DNA from: JABMRF01 sp964584985 | GTDB taxonomy: Bacteria > Patescibacteriota > Patescibacteriia > UBA11705 > JABHMO01 | Assembly (NCBI GenBank): GCA_964584985.1 | Contig: CAZPBK010000003.1 | Coordinates: forward strand, 11,284-75,283 | DNA: 64,000 nucleotides | Direction of reading: 5' to 3' | Shown: piece by piece, positions 39,705 through 48,611 of the stretch | Layout of the letters: each line of letters starts with the position of its first letter | Position numbering within the stretch: the first letter of the stretch is position 1 | Made by a program: the position numbers and the translations under genes | The notes under the pieces: model-generated | The model's input: only the letters and a program-made list of their open reading frames with translations | Told to the model about the DNA's origin: nothing | The model's database searches: none

Positions 39705-39717
39705 GCATGTTTTAATT

Positions 39718-40362
39718 ATGTTGGAACACTATGAATTGACTTACATTGTGCCGGTAAAGTTCATTGATGATGAATTAAAAAAGGTAAGCGATGAGGTCAA
39801 CGCTTTAATTAAGAAATTTAACGGCCAAATTACCGAAGATTATATTCTCGGGAGACAAAAATTGGCTTATCCGATCAAAAAAGAGCACCAAGGAACCTAT
39901 ATGGTGGTTGAATTTGATATGGAAACTGAAGATTTAAAAAAGCTTAATACTCAACTTGATCTAATGAATGAAGTTTTGCGTCATTTAATTGTTAGGAAAC
40001 GAGTAAAAACCGAAGAGGAAATTAAAAAAGAACAAGCTATTCAAGAAAAATTACGCAAACAAAAAGAAAAAGAGCTTGATGAGGAAAGACAAGAAGAAAA
40101 GGAATCAGTTAAAAATCAGTCTTCGGTAACCAAAAAAGAAGAACCAAAAGTATCTGAAGAAAAAAAGGAAACTGAAGAAGAAAAAGAAAATAAAGAAAGC
40201 AAAGAAGAAGAGAAAAAGAGAAAAGAGATGAAAGAAGAAAAAGGACGGGAGAAAATCAAAAAAGAGACAAAAGAGAACAAAGAAGAAAAACAAGGTTCGG
40301 ATGAAGTTATGGAAGATTTAGATGATAAACTTGATAAAATTTTAGCAGATGATATTCTTTAA
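39718..40362 (+). CDS. rpsF: Ribosomal protein S6 with a long charged tail
   Basis: Residues 1-97 form a normal S6 (MLEHYELTYIVP, FNGQITEDYILGRQKLAYPIKKEHQGTYM split across strands). The remaining 117 residues are almost entirely Lys and Glu with some Asp and Gln, more than doubling the protein. S6 binds S18 on the small-subunit platform. It heads the operon rpsF-ssb-rpsR-efp. The tail is unlike classical S6 and must be exposed or disordered. Confidence 0.96.
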   Translation: MLEHYELTYIVPVKFIDDELKKVSDEVNALIKKFNGQITEDYILGRQKLAYPIKKEHQGTYMVVEFDMETEDLKKLNTQLDLMNEVLRHLIVRKRVKTEEEIKKEQAIQEKLRKQKEKELDEERQEEKESVKNQSSVTKKEEPKVSEEKKETEEEKENKESKEEEKKRKEMKEEKGREKIKKETKENKEEKQGSDEVMEDLDDKLDKILADDIL

Positions 40363-40425
40363 GAAAGACCGGGCATGGTTGGATGTGAAATTATTTGAAA
40401 ATTTTAAAAATAATCTTCAACAAAT

Positions 40426-40929
40426 ATGGATTTAAACAAAGCAATGATAATCGGTCGCTTGACCAGAGATCCCGAGGTTAGAACCACACCTCAGGGAACA
40501 TCAGTAGCCAACTTTTCCGTGGCCACCAATTTTGTTTGGATGGATCAGCAAGGACAAAAACAAGAAAAAGTGGAGTTCCATGATATTGTGGTTTGGCGTA
40601 AACTGGCTGATATTTGCGGACAATATTTAAAAAAAGGCAGTAAAGTTTATTTGGAAGGACGACTGCAAACACGAGACTGGGAGGGGCAAGACGGTGTTAA
40701 AAGATACAGAACGGAAATTATTGCCGACAATATGATTATGTTGGACAGGGCCGGTAGTGGACAAGGTCAAAATTCTAATCAGAATTTTTCCCGACAAAAT
40801 AAAACGGAAAATGAAGTGCCAACTGTTCAAGTTGATGAAGATACCGCTTTACCGGGAGGAAATGACCAAAAATCAGATAATAATTCAGGTTCTGATGAAG
40901 AGATTAAAATAGAAAATATACCATTTTAA
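40426..40929 (+). CDS. ssb: Single-stranded DNA-binding protein
   Basis: The 167-residue protein has an OB-fold (about 1-110, MDLNKAMIIGRLTRDPEVR and the strand EFHDIVVWRKLADICGQYLKKGSKVYLEGRL) and an acidic C-terminus ending IENIPF, similar to the DDDIPF tip that recruits repair proteins. It lies between rpsF and rpsR, the classical arrangement. There is no Shine-Dalgarno site. Confidence 0.97.
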   Translation: MDLNKAMIIGRLTRDPEVRTTPQGTSVANFSVATNFVWMDQQGQKQEKVEFHDIVVWRKLADICGQYLKKGSKVYLEGRLQTRDWEGQDGVKRYRTEIIADNMIMLDRAGSGQGQNSNQNFSRQNKTENEVPTVQVDEDTALPGGNDQKSDNNSGSDEEIKIENIPF

Positions 40930-40944
40930 TAAACAATTACTTAT

Positions 40945-41166
40945 ATGAAAAATATTTTGAAAAAGGAAAAAAAATGTCATTTTTGTGTAAATGGAATTAA
41001 GGATCTAGATTATAAAGACGCGCAAACCTTACGAAAGTTTATTTCTTCTCACGGAAAAATTGCGCCAAAAAGAAGAACAAAACTTTGTTCCAAGCATCAA
41101 CGCGGTTTGGCTCAAGCGGTTAAACGCGCCAGGTTTATGGCTTTACTGCCTTTTGTTAATAAATAA
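40945..41166 (+). CDS. rpsR: Ribosomal protein S18
   Basis: The 73-residue protein carries CHFC near the start, the helix motif YKDAQTLRKFISSHGKIAPKRRT and KHQRGLAQAVKRARFMALLPF. S18 pairs with S6 on the small subunit. The Cys pair in the N-terminus recalls the zinc-binding form, which is C+ in some bacteria. It follows ssb by 16 bp. Confidence 0.96.
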   Translation: MKNILKKEKKCHFCVNGIKDLDYKDAQTLRKFISSHGKIAPKRRTKLCSKHQRGLAQAVKRARFMALLPFVNK

Positions 41167-41186
41167 AATTATTTGAAAATAGTTTT

Positions 41187-41747
41187 ATGTTGGATATATC
41201 ACAGATTAAATTGGGCAGTATTGTTAAACACGAGGAGGCTCCTTATGTTATTATCTCCGCCGCTCAAAAACAGGTTGGCCGAGGTGGGTCAATCAAGGTT
41301 TTAAAAATGAAAAATTTAATTACCGGACGAGTTTTGGAAAAAACCATTCAAGGCAATGATAAAATGCCGGAAGCGGATTTAACCCGAAGTAAAGCTCAAT
41401 ATTTATATTCCGAGGAAGGCGAAGCCTATTTCATGGACAATGAATCTTTTGAACAGTTTAGTTTTTCCAAGGAAAATCTGGGGCAGACCATAAATTATTT
41501 AAAAGAAGGAACCGATGTTATTGTTTTAAATTTTGAAGGTAAACCGGTTTCCGTTGACTTACCGGTAAAAATAGATTTGCAGGTAATTGAAGCGCCTCCG
41601 GGAGTAAAAGGCGATACTGCCGGCACAGCCACCAAAACCATTACTTTGGAAACAGGTTATGAGGTCAATGCTCCGCTGTTTATAAAAAAAGGCGACAAAG
41701 TCAGAATTAATACGGAAACAGGGGAATATGTGGAAAGAGTAAAATAA
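41187..41747 (+). CDS. efp: Elongation factor P (Arg32 type)
   Basis: The 186-residue protein has the KOW-like N-terminal domain and two OB folds. The tip loop reads KQVGRGGSIKV; the modified lysine of many EF-Ps is replaced by Arg at position 32. In Pseudomonas aeruginosa Arg32 is rhamnosylated by EarP, so a modification of this kind is possible if such an enzyme exists elsewhere in the genome. EF-P relieves stalling at polyproline motifs. It closes the rpsF operon and is followed by a terminator. Confidence 0.95.
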   Translation: MLDISQIKLGSIVKHEEAPYVIISAAQKQVGRGGSIKVLKMKNLITGRVLEKTIQGNDKMPEADLTRSKAQYLYSEEGEAYFMDNESFEQFSFSKENLGQTINYLKEGTDVIVLNFEGKPVSVDLPVKIDLQVIEAPPGVKGDTAGTATKTITLETGYEVNAPLFIKKGDKVRINTETGEYVERVK

Positions 41748-41768
41748 GAAAAATTATTATAATAAGAA

Positions 41769-41797
41769 AAACACCCGATGATTTGGGTGTTTTTTTA
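41769..41797 (+). terminator. Terminator of the rpsF-efp operon
   Basis: AACACCC and GGGTGTT form a 7-bp stem followed by seven T. Confidence 0.85.
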
Positions 41798-41969
41798 TAA
41801 AATTAGTTGAATTTTGTTTTTAGTGCTTGACAATTTGCAATAAGTTTGATGTAGTAATAGGTTCTTTTACAAGGTCTTGATGAATTGTTTAGCCAAGGGT
41901 TGGTTAAAAAGGTCATCACGGCGCCGACGGTCAGTAGCACTTAGGAGCTACTTTCCAAGGAGGAGTGTT

Positions 41970-42995
41970 ATGAAAAATTGTGCGGATTGTGTTGAGGTTG
42001 AGAAACTTAGAAAACTGGAAGAAGCCACCCCGGCGAGTTTGTTCTGGATTTTGTTGGTAAGTTTTTTGGCTTATCTTCTGGCTTGGGTTGTGTTTTTTCG
42101 TTCTGACAGTCCGGCAGGTCATCCAATAATAGCTATATGTTTGACAGTAGGAGCTGTTGGCCTGATAAGTTTTTTCGTGAATATGGTTCGCCTGGGGAGG
42201 AAGCACAAGATTCAGCTTTACCTGTTTGAACTGGATGGCCAATTGCACCTCCACGATCGGAAACACATTGTGCAGAACAATGTGAAAACGACCGAGTGGT
42301 ACACTCTGAATCGGACCAAGATTACGAAGACCATCTACGAGATCTATTTTCAAGGAGGAGAATGGATCTGCCGACGAATAGCCAATACTTTGGATTGGCG
42401 TTTGATGGGAGCCACTTGTGTTGTGCGTTCCCCAGGTCGCTTGATTTCTTCTCTGGCAGATCCACTAAGGGGAGGTGAGTTTTGTTTTCGGTCAGGTCAT
42501 TCTGGACTCCAAATTTGCGGTCTGAGTTTTCGCCAAATGCAGTATTTGGGAAAGAGATTGGAATTTTTGGAAAGATCCCTTGGGACTTTTAGCCAAGTCA
42601 ATGAGCTTTATGCCTTGCAAGAACTTTGGCAAAAGCTAATGGCTCAAATGAGCCGGGATTTGGCTGAAACTAAAAGCGCTACTCGTTCACCGATCGGCGA
42701 GTATGTGCAGGATTATCTTGAAGAGCTGAGATTGGGAATTTTAAGTACCCAGTCCTATAGAGGTTGGGGAAAAACAAAAGCACAACTTGGTGCGGAAGAT
42801 AAGGAGAATATTGAACATTTTCTTGTCTATGATCTGGCCAAGATCCTGCCAAGGTTGCCGGTCTACGAAAAGGCCTATGTGGCCAAGAAAAAAGAGCGAG
42901 GCCGGCCACTGACCAAGCCTGATCTAGAAGAAGCCGGAAAAGAAGCCGAAAAAGAAACTCCCAAAGAAACAAAGGAGGAAAAAGAACAGGAGTAA
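41970..42995 (+). CDS. Orphan membrane protein with a charged tail
   Basis: The 341-residue protein starts MKNCADCVEVEKL behind AAGGAGG; a longer in-frame version from 41877 lacks a ribosome-binding site. It has two membrane helices (about 25-45 and 53-75), then a soluble domain with strands and cysteines (WICRRIANTLDWRL, GLQICGLSF) and a helical C-terminus ending in Lys/Glu repeats. No family is recognised. A promoter TTGACA-17-TGTAGT lies at 41827-41855. Base composition is richer in GC than the housekeeping neighbours. Confidence 0.65.
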   Translation: MKNCADCVEVEKLRKLEEATPASLFWILLVSFLAYLLAWVVFFRSDSPAGHPIIAICLTVGAVGLISFFVNMVRLGRKHKIQLYLFELDGQLHLHDRKHIVQNNVKTTEWYTLNRTKITKTIYEIYFQGGEWICRRIANTLDWRLMGATCVVRSPGRLISSLADPLRGGEFCFRSGHSGLQICGLSFRQMQYLGKRLEFLERSLGTFSQVNELYALQELWQKLMAQMSRDLAETKSATRSPIGEYVQDYLEELRLGILSTQSYRGWGKTKAQLGAEDKENIEHFLVYDLAKILPRLPVYEKAYVAKKKERGRPLTKPDLEEAGKEAEKETPKETKEEKEQE

Positions 42996-43014
42996 TCTTT
43001 TTCGGATAAAATAG

Positions 43015-43049
43015 AAAAAGAGCTTCAAGCAAGTTTGGAGCTCTTTTTT
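43015..43049 (+). terminator. Terminator of the 41970 orphan
   Basis: AAAGAGCT and AGCTC of an imperfect stem are followed by six T just past the stop codon. Confidence 0.7.
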
Positions 43050-43064
43050 GTTTTTAAATCAAGT

Positions 43065-43093
43065 TTGACATTGTTCGGATTTTTTGTTAAATT
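43065..43093 (+). promoter_or_regulatory. Promoter of the 43149-43754 orphan pair
   Basis: TTGACA, 17 bp, TAAATT, about 55 bp ahead of the first start codon. Confidence 0.7.
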
Positions 43094-43148
43094 AATTTGA
43101 GTGTTTTGTTCTTTTGCTTAATAAACAGAAAATCACCAAGGAGTAGAT

Positions 43149-43448
43149 ATGCTGGCGGAAATTTTTGATAAAGTATTAAGAAGAGTGGATATCCGGGAAC
43201 AAATGATCAAGATTAGGATAGAGATAATAATCTTGAATCAAATGAATGAAGAGGGATTTGATCAATTGATTTTGGGAGAAAAGCGTCAATTCATTATTGA
43301 TGAACTGTTGGAGGTAAAAGAGCAGGTTGATTTGTCGGTTAAGCAAAATGAGCGACTGGAGTTTAAGTACGGCCTTGAAGAATTGAATCGAGTTTGTCGG
43401 GACAACCGATTGAGTGTATCTTTGGGGTTGTCTGTTATTTGCGGGTGA
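43149..43448 (+). CDS. Small helical orphan, first of a tandem pair
   Basis: A 99-residue, mostly helical protein (EIFDKVLRRVDIREQMIKI and onward) with one cysteine in YGLEELNRVCRDNRLSVSLGL. No known motif. Shine-Dalgarno AAGGAG precedes the ATG by seven bases, and it ends in TGA. The C-terminal part lines up with the next gene (see findings), so the two probably arose by duplication. There is no signal peptide or membrane segment. Confidence 0.6.
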   Translation: MLAEIFDKVLRRVDIREQMIKIRIEIIILNQMNEEGFDQLILGEKRQFIIDELLEVKEQVDLSVKQNERLEFKYGLEELNRVCRDNRLSVSLGLSVICG

Positions 43449-43475
43449 TAAACATTTTTTATTAAAGGAGGAAGA

Positions 43476-43754
43476 ATGGATAGAAGAGGTAGATTTGAAG
43501 AATTGAGAAAAGAAATTGAACTTTTGAATAAGTTTTTTTTAGATGGGAGTGTTACTGATAAGCAACTGTTTGCTAAACGAGAGGAAGTAAGGAATAGCTT
43601 TCATCAATTTTATCAAGAGTGCCATCCGAGTAATTCGGAGCCTCAATTTTCCAACTTTTTTTATGAAGGAGTGCGGGAATTGGAACAAATGTGTCAGGAG
43701 CCTTTACTGGCGATTCAACTAAAATTTGTTTTGAGAAATTACTCGAACAAATAA
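43476..43754 (+). CDS. Small helical orphan, second of a tandem pair
   Basis: A 92-residue helical protein. The segment EGVRELEQMCQEPLLAIQL matches the C-terminal segment of the previous protein in the pattern G-hydrophobic-x-EL-x3-hydrophobic-C, and both have a charged helix with LxLLN-like start and an aromatic middle. Shine-Dalgarno AAAGGAGG lies six bases ahead of the ATG, 27 bp after the upstream stop codon. Function unknown. Confidence 0.6.
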   Translation: MDRRGRFEELRKEIELLNKFFLDGSVTDKQLFAKREEVRNSFHQFYQECHPSNSEPQFSNFFYEGVRELEQMCQEPLLAIQLKFVLRNYSNK

Positions 43755-43760
43755 AAGAAT

Positions 43761-43794
43761 ATCCGGATGGAACATTTTCATCCGGTTTTTTTTA
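43761..43794 (+). terminator. Terminator of the tandem orphan pair
   Basis: ATCCGGATG and CATCCGG form a stem followed by eight T. Confidence 0.85.
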
Positions 43795-43795
43795 T

Positions 43796-43823
43796 AAAAA
43801 AAGGTCGGAAGTTAATTCCGACC
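43796..43823 (-). terminator. Terminator of recA
   Basis: GGTCGGAA and TTCCGACC form a perfect 8-bp stem before seven T on the minus strand. Confidence 0.9.
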
Positions 43824-43852
43824 CTAGAGTTTTTATAAAGCGATAATTTAGC

Positions 43853-44878
43853 TTATTGTTCTTGTTTCCTTTCGTCTTCAACAGCTTGCCATATTTGTTT
43901 TTTTATTTTTTTAATAAGGGGGCTGTTTTCTCTTAAATACTTTTTGGCTTTTTCTCGGCCAACTCCCAGTTTTTCTTCATTATAGGAGTAAGAGTTTCCC
44001 GATTTGTTTATTAGGTCAAATTCAATGCCCGTATCTAAAATATCTCCGGAAACAGAAATCCCTTCATTATACATTATATCAAATTCACAGGTTTGAAAGG
44101 GGGCAGCCACTTTATTTTTAACCACTTTTACTTTTACTCGGTTTCCGATGGTTTTATCAGCTTTTTTTATTTGGGCTGCGCGACGCACTTCAATTCTGAC
44201 AGAACTGTAAAATTTAAGGGCTGTTCCTCCGGTGGTAGTTTCCGGATTGCCGAAAAATACGCCGATTTTTTGTCTGGTTTGGTTAATGAAAACAACCGTG
44301 GTTTTGGTTTTTCCCACAATACTGGCCAGTTTTCTCAAAGCTTGGCTCATCAAACGCGCTTGCAATCCCATATGTGCATCGCCCATTTCTCCTTCAATTT
44401 CCGCCTTTGGGGTTAAAGCGGCAACTGAATCGATTACAACTATATCCATGGCGTTGGATCTGACCAGAGTTTCCACAATTTCCAAGGCTTGCTCACCGGT
44501 GTCCGGTTGGGAAATAAACATTTCATTAATGTTTATCCCTATTTTTTTAGCATAATCCGGGTCAAGCGCATGTTCAGCGTCAATAAAAGCGGCCGTACCT
44601 CCTGTTTTTTGCACTTCTGAAACAATATGTTGAGCCAAGGTGGTTTTACCGGAAGACTCAGGTCCGAAAATTTCAATAATTCGTCCTCTTGGTACTCCGC
44701 CAACACCCAGAGCAATATCCAGAGAAACACTGCCGGTGGGTATGGATTCCACATTCATGGTTCCGGCCTCTCCCAATTTCATTATTGAGCCTTCGCCGAA
44801 TTTTTGCTGAATTTGCGATATGGCGTCTTGAGCCGCTTGATCCTTGGGATCATCTTTTTTTTGTTTTTTTTCAGTCAT
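43853..44878 (-). CDS. recA: Recombinase RecA
   Basis: The 341-residue protein has the Walker A motif GPESSGKTT, the ATP-contact IDAEHALDP and IDSVAALTPKAEIEGEMGD, loop L1 and the L2 region FINQTRQKIGVFFGNPETTTGGTALKFY. The length is typical. RecA pairs homologous DNA and activates repair. No LexA-type box is visible in its short leader. The gene follows the RodZ-like and ftsK genes in the same direction, in the order ftsK, rodZ-like, recA. Confidence 0.98.
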   Translation of the reverse strand: MTEKKQKKDDPKDQAAQDAISQIQQKFGEGSIMKLGEAGTMNVESIPTGSVSLDIALGVGGVPRGRIIEIFGPESSGKTTLAQHIVSEVQKTGGTAAFIDAEHALDPDYAKKIGININEMFISQPDTGEQALEIVETLVRSNAMDIVVIDSVAALTPKAEIEGEMGDAHMGLQARLMSQALRKLASIVGKTKTTVVFINQTRQKIGVFFGNPETTTGGTALKFYSSVRIEVRRAAQIKKADKTIGNRVKVKVVKNKVAAPFQTCEFDIMYNEGISVSGDILDTGIEFDLINKSGNSYSYNEEKLGVGREKAKKYLRENSPLIKKIKKQIWQAVEDERKQEQ

Positions 44879-44938
44879 ATTCTTACTTCAATTATTTAAG
44901 CATGGAAAATTTTTGAAGTATTATTTCTTAAATTATTT

Positions 44939-45631
44939 CTAATTGGTTTTTGTTGAACTTTTCACTATTACTTGACGATAGACTGTTTGGTCTTTACTGT
45001 GTTTTTTTTGGGCTGATATTTTAATTATATTTAAGCCTTTTTGTAAATCCAGGTTTAAAGAGAAGTTTCCGTTTTGATCACTCAAAAGAGGTCGTTCGTT
45101 AATGGTAAGGTTAACTTCCTTTTCTGTTTTTCCGTTTATTTCCACCCGATTTTTGTCAGTGATGAAATTTTTTGGAGGGGAAAAAAGTACAAGTCTTGGC
45201 GGTGATATTATTTTATTTACTTCCCATCCCAAATAGCCGATTATCAAGATTATGCAAATTGAAACAGCCAGATACTTAAGTATTTTGGGATTTAAAAATA
45301 CATTCAAAAATCTTTTCTGCCAACTTGGTTTACTATCCTTTTTTTTAAGGCGTGTTTGATGGTATGTTTTTTTTTCTTTGTAAAAAAAATCAATTACCGT
45401 ATTCGGGTTTAGATCCAGCAGTTCCGCGTAGTTTTTTAACATATTAATAGTGTAGATGTCGGCCGGTAGGGCTTGATAGTTATTTTTTTCCAGATCTTTT
45501 ATATACCTGGGATTTAACTGTATTTTTTTGGCGGCGTTTTCCGCGGATAGACCTTTTTGTTGGCGATGTTGAGCCAATTTTTCTCCCAAGGTTTCAATGG
45601 ATTTTATTTTTTTTTTGGTAAAACCGCTCAT
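44939..45631 (-). CDS. RodZ-like helix-turn-helix membrane protein
   Basis: The 230-residue protein starts with a RodZ-type helix-turn-helix (about 12-75: LGEKLAQHRQQKGLSAENAAKKIQLNPRYIKDLE). A basic linker leads to a membrane helix (about 115-135) and an Ig-like beta domain (about 150-225, with RVEINGKTEKEVNLTINERPLL and GLNIIKISA). RodZ links MreB to the membrane in rods; here the extracytoplasmic domain is of the glucodextranase/Big type seen in Patescibacteria. It follows ftsK by 12 bp. Confidence 0.8.
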   Translation of the reverse strand: MSGFTKKKIKSIETLGEKLAQHRQQKGLSAENAAKKIQLNPRYIKDLEKNNYQALPADIYTINMLKNYAELLDLNPNTVIDFFYKEKKTYHQTRLKKKDSKPSWQKRFLNVFLNPKILKYLAVSICIILIIGYLGWEVNKIISPPRLVLFSPPKNFITDKNRVEINGKTEKEVNLTINERPLLSDQNGNFSLNLDLQKGLNIIKISAQKKHSKDQTVYRQVIVKSSTKTN

Positions 45632-45642
45632 TTTTTTATTGA

Positions 45643-48075
45643 TTAATAAATTTCATCATCCGGTGACCGTCGCTTTTTATTGCCATCGTTTTTGTCCTCT
45701 TCCTCGTAAAGATCTTCATCTTCGTCTTTATCTTGGTTATTTTCTTCATCTTCTTGTTCAAAATCATTTTGTGTCTCTTCATTTTCAATATCCTTATCGT
45801 AATCATTATCTTCCTCGTCTTTTTCGCTATCATCCGTATAGGTATCAGGTTCGTTTTCTTCGTAAGAATCTTCCGAGGAAGAAAAATCCTGTTCTTGATT
45901 TTTCGAAGTCCCTGTTTCAGCCGGAATGGAGTCTTCCGGTGAAGCTGATTGCATTTGATTTTTGTCCACCAAAATATCTCGCGGCTTGGCTCCGTCGGCC
46001 GGTCCGACTATGCCGGCTTCTTCCAAAAGATCAATCAATCTGGCGGCTCGGGCGTAGCCGACACGGAGTTTTCTTTGCAAAAATGAAGCGGAGGCTTTGC
46101 CGGCTTGGATAACCGTTTTTTTAGCTTCATCAAAAAGCTCATCCTCTTCACCGCCGTTAAAGTCAAAACTGGTGGAGGAAGAAGAAGGTTTTTCAGTGAT
46201 ATCATCATGATAATCGGTTTCTCCCTGGCAAGCGTTTTTAAGATAATTGACAATGCGTTTTGTTTCTTCGTCGCTGATAAAGGCGCCTTGTAATCTTCTG
46301 GGTTTACCAAATTTTGGAGAAACAAATAAACAGTCACCCTTACCTACCAATTTTTCCGCTCCGGCACTATCCAAGATGGTTCGCGAATCCATTAAAGAGG
46401 CTACGCTGAAAGCGATTCTGGCCGGTATATTGGCCTTGATTAAACCAGTTATAACATCAACCGATGGTCTTTGTGTGGCGACGATAAGGTGAATGCCGAC
46501 GGCGCGAGCCATTTGTGTTAAACGAATAATACAGGCTTCCACTTCAGCGGCGGCCGCAACCATTAGATCGGCCAACTCATCAATTATAATTACCAATTTA
46601 GGCATTTTTTCTTTGGCGGTCTTATTGTAGCTGTCGATGTTTCGTTTTTTTTCTTGAGCCAGAACATCAAATCTTCTGTCCATCTCGGAAATAGCCCAAC
46701 GCAAAGCATAAACGGTTTTGGTGACATCAGTGATTACCGGGGTTAACAAATGGGGGATTCCGTTATAAATTGGGAATTCCACTCTTTTCGGATCAACCAG
46801 AATTAAGCGTAAGGAGTCGGGGTTGTTTTGATATAGCAAGCTGGTAATAATGGTATTCAAGCAAACACTTTTACCGGATCCGGTGGCGCCGGCCACCAAG
46901 AGATGAGGCATTTTGGCAATATCATCGGCCCAGCATTTTCCACTGACATCCTTACCGATCGCGGCCATTAAATTGGTATTTTGGTTTTTAAAAGCCGTAG
47001 ATTCAATTATTTCTCTAATTCTCACCATGGCCGGCTTTTGATTTGGAACTTCTATTCCCACCAAAGATTTTCCCGGTATAGGCGCCTCAATTCGAATGGG
47101 ATGAGCGGCCAAAGCCAGCGCCAAGTCATTGTTAAGATTGGTTATTCTGGATAGTTTTACTCCTTGGGCCGGTTTTAGGGTATATTGCGTGACGGTCGGA
47201 CCGACTTTTACTTCATCCATTTCCACATCAATTTTAAAGTTTTCCAATGTGCTTCTTATTTTCTCTTTACCGACCTTTATATCTCCACTGGTTGGTTTTG
47301 ATTTTTTTCCGTCCAAGAGTTTTAATGGCAGGTCAACTCTAATTTTGGGACTTTTAAAGGTGGTTTCTTTTTTCTTTTCCGTTTTTTTATCAATAATTCG
47401 AGAGGGAGAAAATTTAACATCTTCCACGGTCGTATCCGGATCTTCGGTGGGTTGTTCAAATTCTTCATCTTCATTAGGTTCTTCCGTTTCTTCATCGTCG
47501 TATTCTTCTTCCTCCTTGTTCTTTTTTAAATTCGGTGAAATATTTTTTATGCCGTCAAGTGAATTAAATAAAGATTCAATGCTGGTATTAAACATCAGTA
47601 ATACACTGACAAAAAACAAGCCAATCAAGATAATTAAACTGGCCCAAAATCCCAGATAAAGCATCAGGGGATAACTTAGGGCATATCCGACCATGCCGCC
47701 TCCCAGTCCGCTAAAACAAAGATCAAAGGATTTTTCCAACGGTAATTTCAGGTGAAGAATGGATTGCAGACTGAAAACAAAAATTACAATACCAATGTAG
47801 TTTGAAAGAGTTATATTGTATTTGGCCGGTCGACAAAGGGCATAAGCAAGTACTATCAAAATTATAGGTAAAACAAATCTGCCCCAGCCAAAAGCTATTC
47901 CCACTCCCATGTCAATGTAAAAACCCGCTTTTCCCGCCAAATCCAAAAAACTTAGAATGAATAATACGGCCAAGGTAAAGAGTAAAATAATAATAATTCC
48001 TTTTTTGGTCTCAGGACTTAAACTGTAATATTCGATTTCTTCATAATTTTTTTTATTTGATTTTTTCTTGGCCAT
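45643..48075 (-). CDS. ftsK: DNA translocase FtsK/SpoIIIE
   Basis: 810 residues from MAKKKSNKKNYEEIEYYSL; an upstream in-frame extension of 70 codons enters the structured-RNA region and is unlikely. Four N-terminal membrane helices are followed by an acidic linker, the alpha-beta motor (Walker A GATGSGKSVCLN, then ILVDPKRVEFPIY and VIIDELADLM) and a gamma winged-helix domain (ASASFLQRKLRVGYARAARLIDLLEEAGIVGPADG). An acidic tail of about 110 residues follows the gamma domain, which is unusual. FtsK moves DNA at the septum. Confidence 0.96.
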   Translation of the reverse strand: MAKKKSNKKNYEEIEYYSLSPETKKGIIIILLFTLAVLFILSFLDLAGKAGFYIDMGVGIAFGWGRFVLPIILIVLAYALCRPAKYNITLSNYIGIVIFVFSLQSILHLKLPLEKSFDLCFSGLGGGMVGYALSYPLMLYLGFWASLIILIGLFFVSVLLMFNTSIESLFNSLDGIKNISPNLKKNKEEEEYDDEETEEPNEDEEFEQPTEDPDTTVEDVKFSPSRIIDKKTEKKKETTFKSPKIRVDLPLKLLDGKKSKPTSGDIKVGKEKIRSTLENFKIDVEMDEVKVGPTVTQYTLKPAQGVKLSRITNLNNDLALALAAHPIRIEAPIPGKSLVGIEVPNQKPAMVRIREIIESTAFKNQNTNLMAAIGKDVSGKCWADDIAKMPHLLVAGATGSGKSVCLNTIITSLLYQNNPDSLRLILVDPKRVEFPIYNGIPHLLTPVITDVTKTVYALRWAISEMDRRFDVLAQEKKRNIDSYNKTAKEKMPKLVIIIDELADLMVAAAAEVEACIIRLTQMARAVGIHLIVATQRPSVDVITGLIKANIPARIAFSVASLMDSRTILDSAGAEKLVGKGDCLFVSPKFGKPRRLQGAFISDEETKRIVNYLKNACQGETDYHDDITEKPSSSSTSFDFNGGEEDELFDEAKKTVIQAGKASASFLQRKLRVGYARAARLIDLLEEAGIVGPADGAKPRDILVDKNQMQSASPEDSIPAETGTSKNQEQDFSSSEDSYEENEPDTYTDDSEKDEEDNDYDKDIENEETQNDFEQEDEENNQDKDEDEDLYEEEDKNDGNKKRRSPDDEIY

Positions 48076-48171
48076 TTGTTTTATATTTATGTTTTTATCT
48101 ATTTCTAATTTTATCATAGATATAAAACAAAAAAAAGTCCGAAAGGATCGGTCGGATAATGTTTTAAAATA

Positions 48172-48605
48172 AAAAAAGGACGCTGCATTACTCGAACGCA
48201 GGCCCTTTTTCGTTGGGAGGCGGAGGGGCCTCCCAAAAGAGTAGACAATTTTTGCAGAATGAATGAAAAGAACAAAATTCTGCAATGAGGAGAGAAATAA
48301 TTCCTTTGTTTGTCCACTCTTTTGGAAAGCTCTCAGACATATTTACCGCAAATTTGATGAGGGGGGCATGCAGGCGGAAAAAGAAATATTGCCCAGCCTC
48401 TCTCCTCATCAAGTTTTCGGTAAATACAGACTTGTCAATAAAGTGATGTTGAGGAAACCGACAATTTTGGGCGTTATTATATAATATCTCCCTTTGTCGG
48501 TTGTGTTGATGATAGATTGTCCGGAAAATAGGAAAATCCAATTTTCCAGTACAATGCTTCTCTCCTCAAGCATCACTTTACTGACAATCGTTTTATTTTA
48601 TAGAA
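48172..48605 (-). ncRNA. Large structured RNA (about 430 nt), family not recognised
   Basis: A TTGACA-17-TATAAT promoter (48612-48640) starts it and a terminator hairpin (48178-48212) with seven T ends it. Five long stems can be traced, in plus coordinates: 48564-48585 with 48434-48454 (about 20 bp), 48458-48464 with 48494-48500, 48342-48362 with 48404-48424, 48310-48325 with 48233-48248 (16 bp), and inside the last 48253-48260 with 48277-48284. The RNA holds GAGGAGAGA twice and TCTCTCCTC once, so alternative pairings exist. RNase P, tmRNA, SRP and 6S signatures are absent. It lies between ftsK and clpP. Confidence 0.65.
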
Positions 48606-48611
48606 CATTGT

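Noticed and set aside
47129..47659. Open reading frame of 176 codons on the plus strand
   Set aside because: It is antisense to ftsK and consists mainly of Ser/Phe runs opposite the acidic linker.
48188..48541. Open reading frame of 117 codons on the minus strand
   Set aside because: It overlaps the long stems of the structured RNA and has no ribosome-binding site or recognisable motif.
48172..48605. RNase P RNA
   Set aside because: The universal GAGGAAAGUCC block and the ACAGAA block of P4 are not found, although GAGGAGAGA looks similar at first sight.
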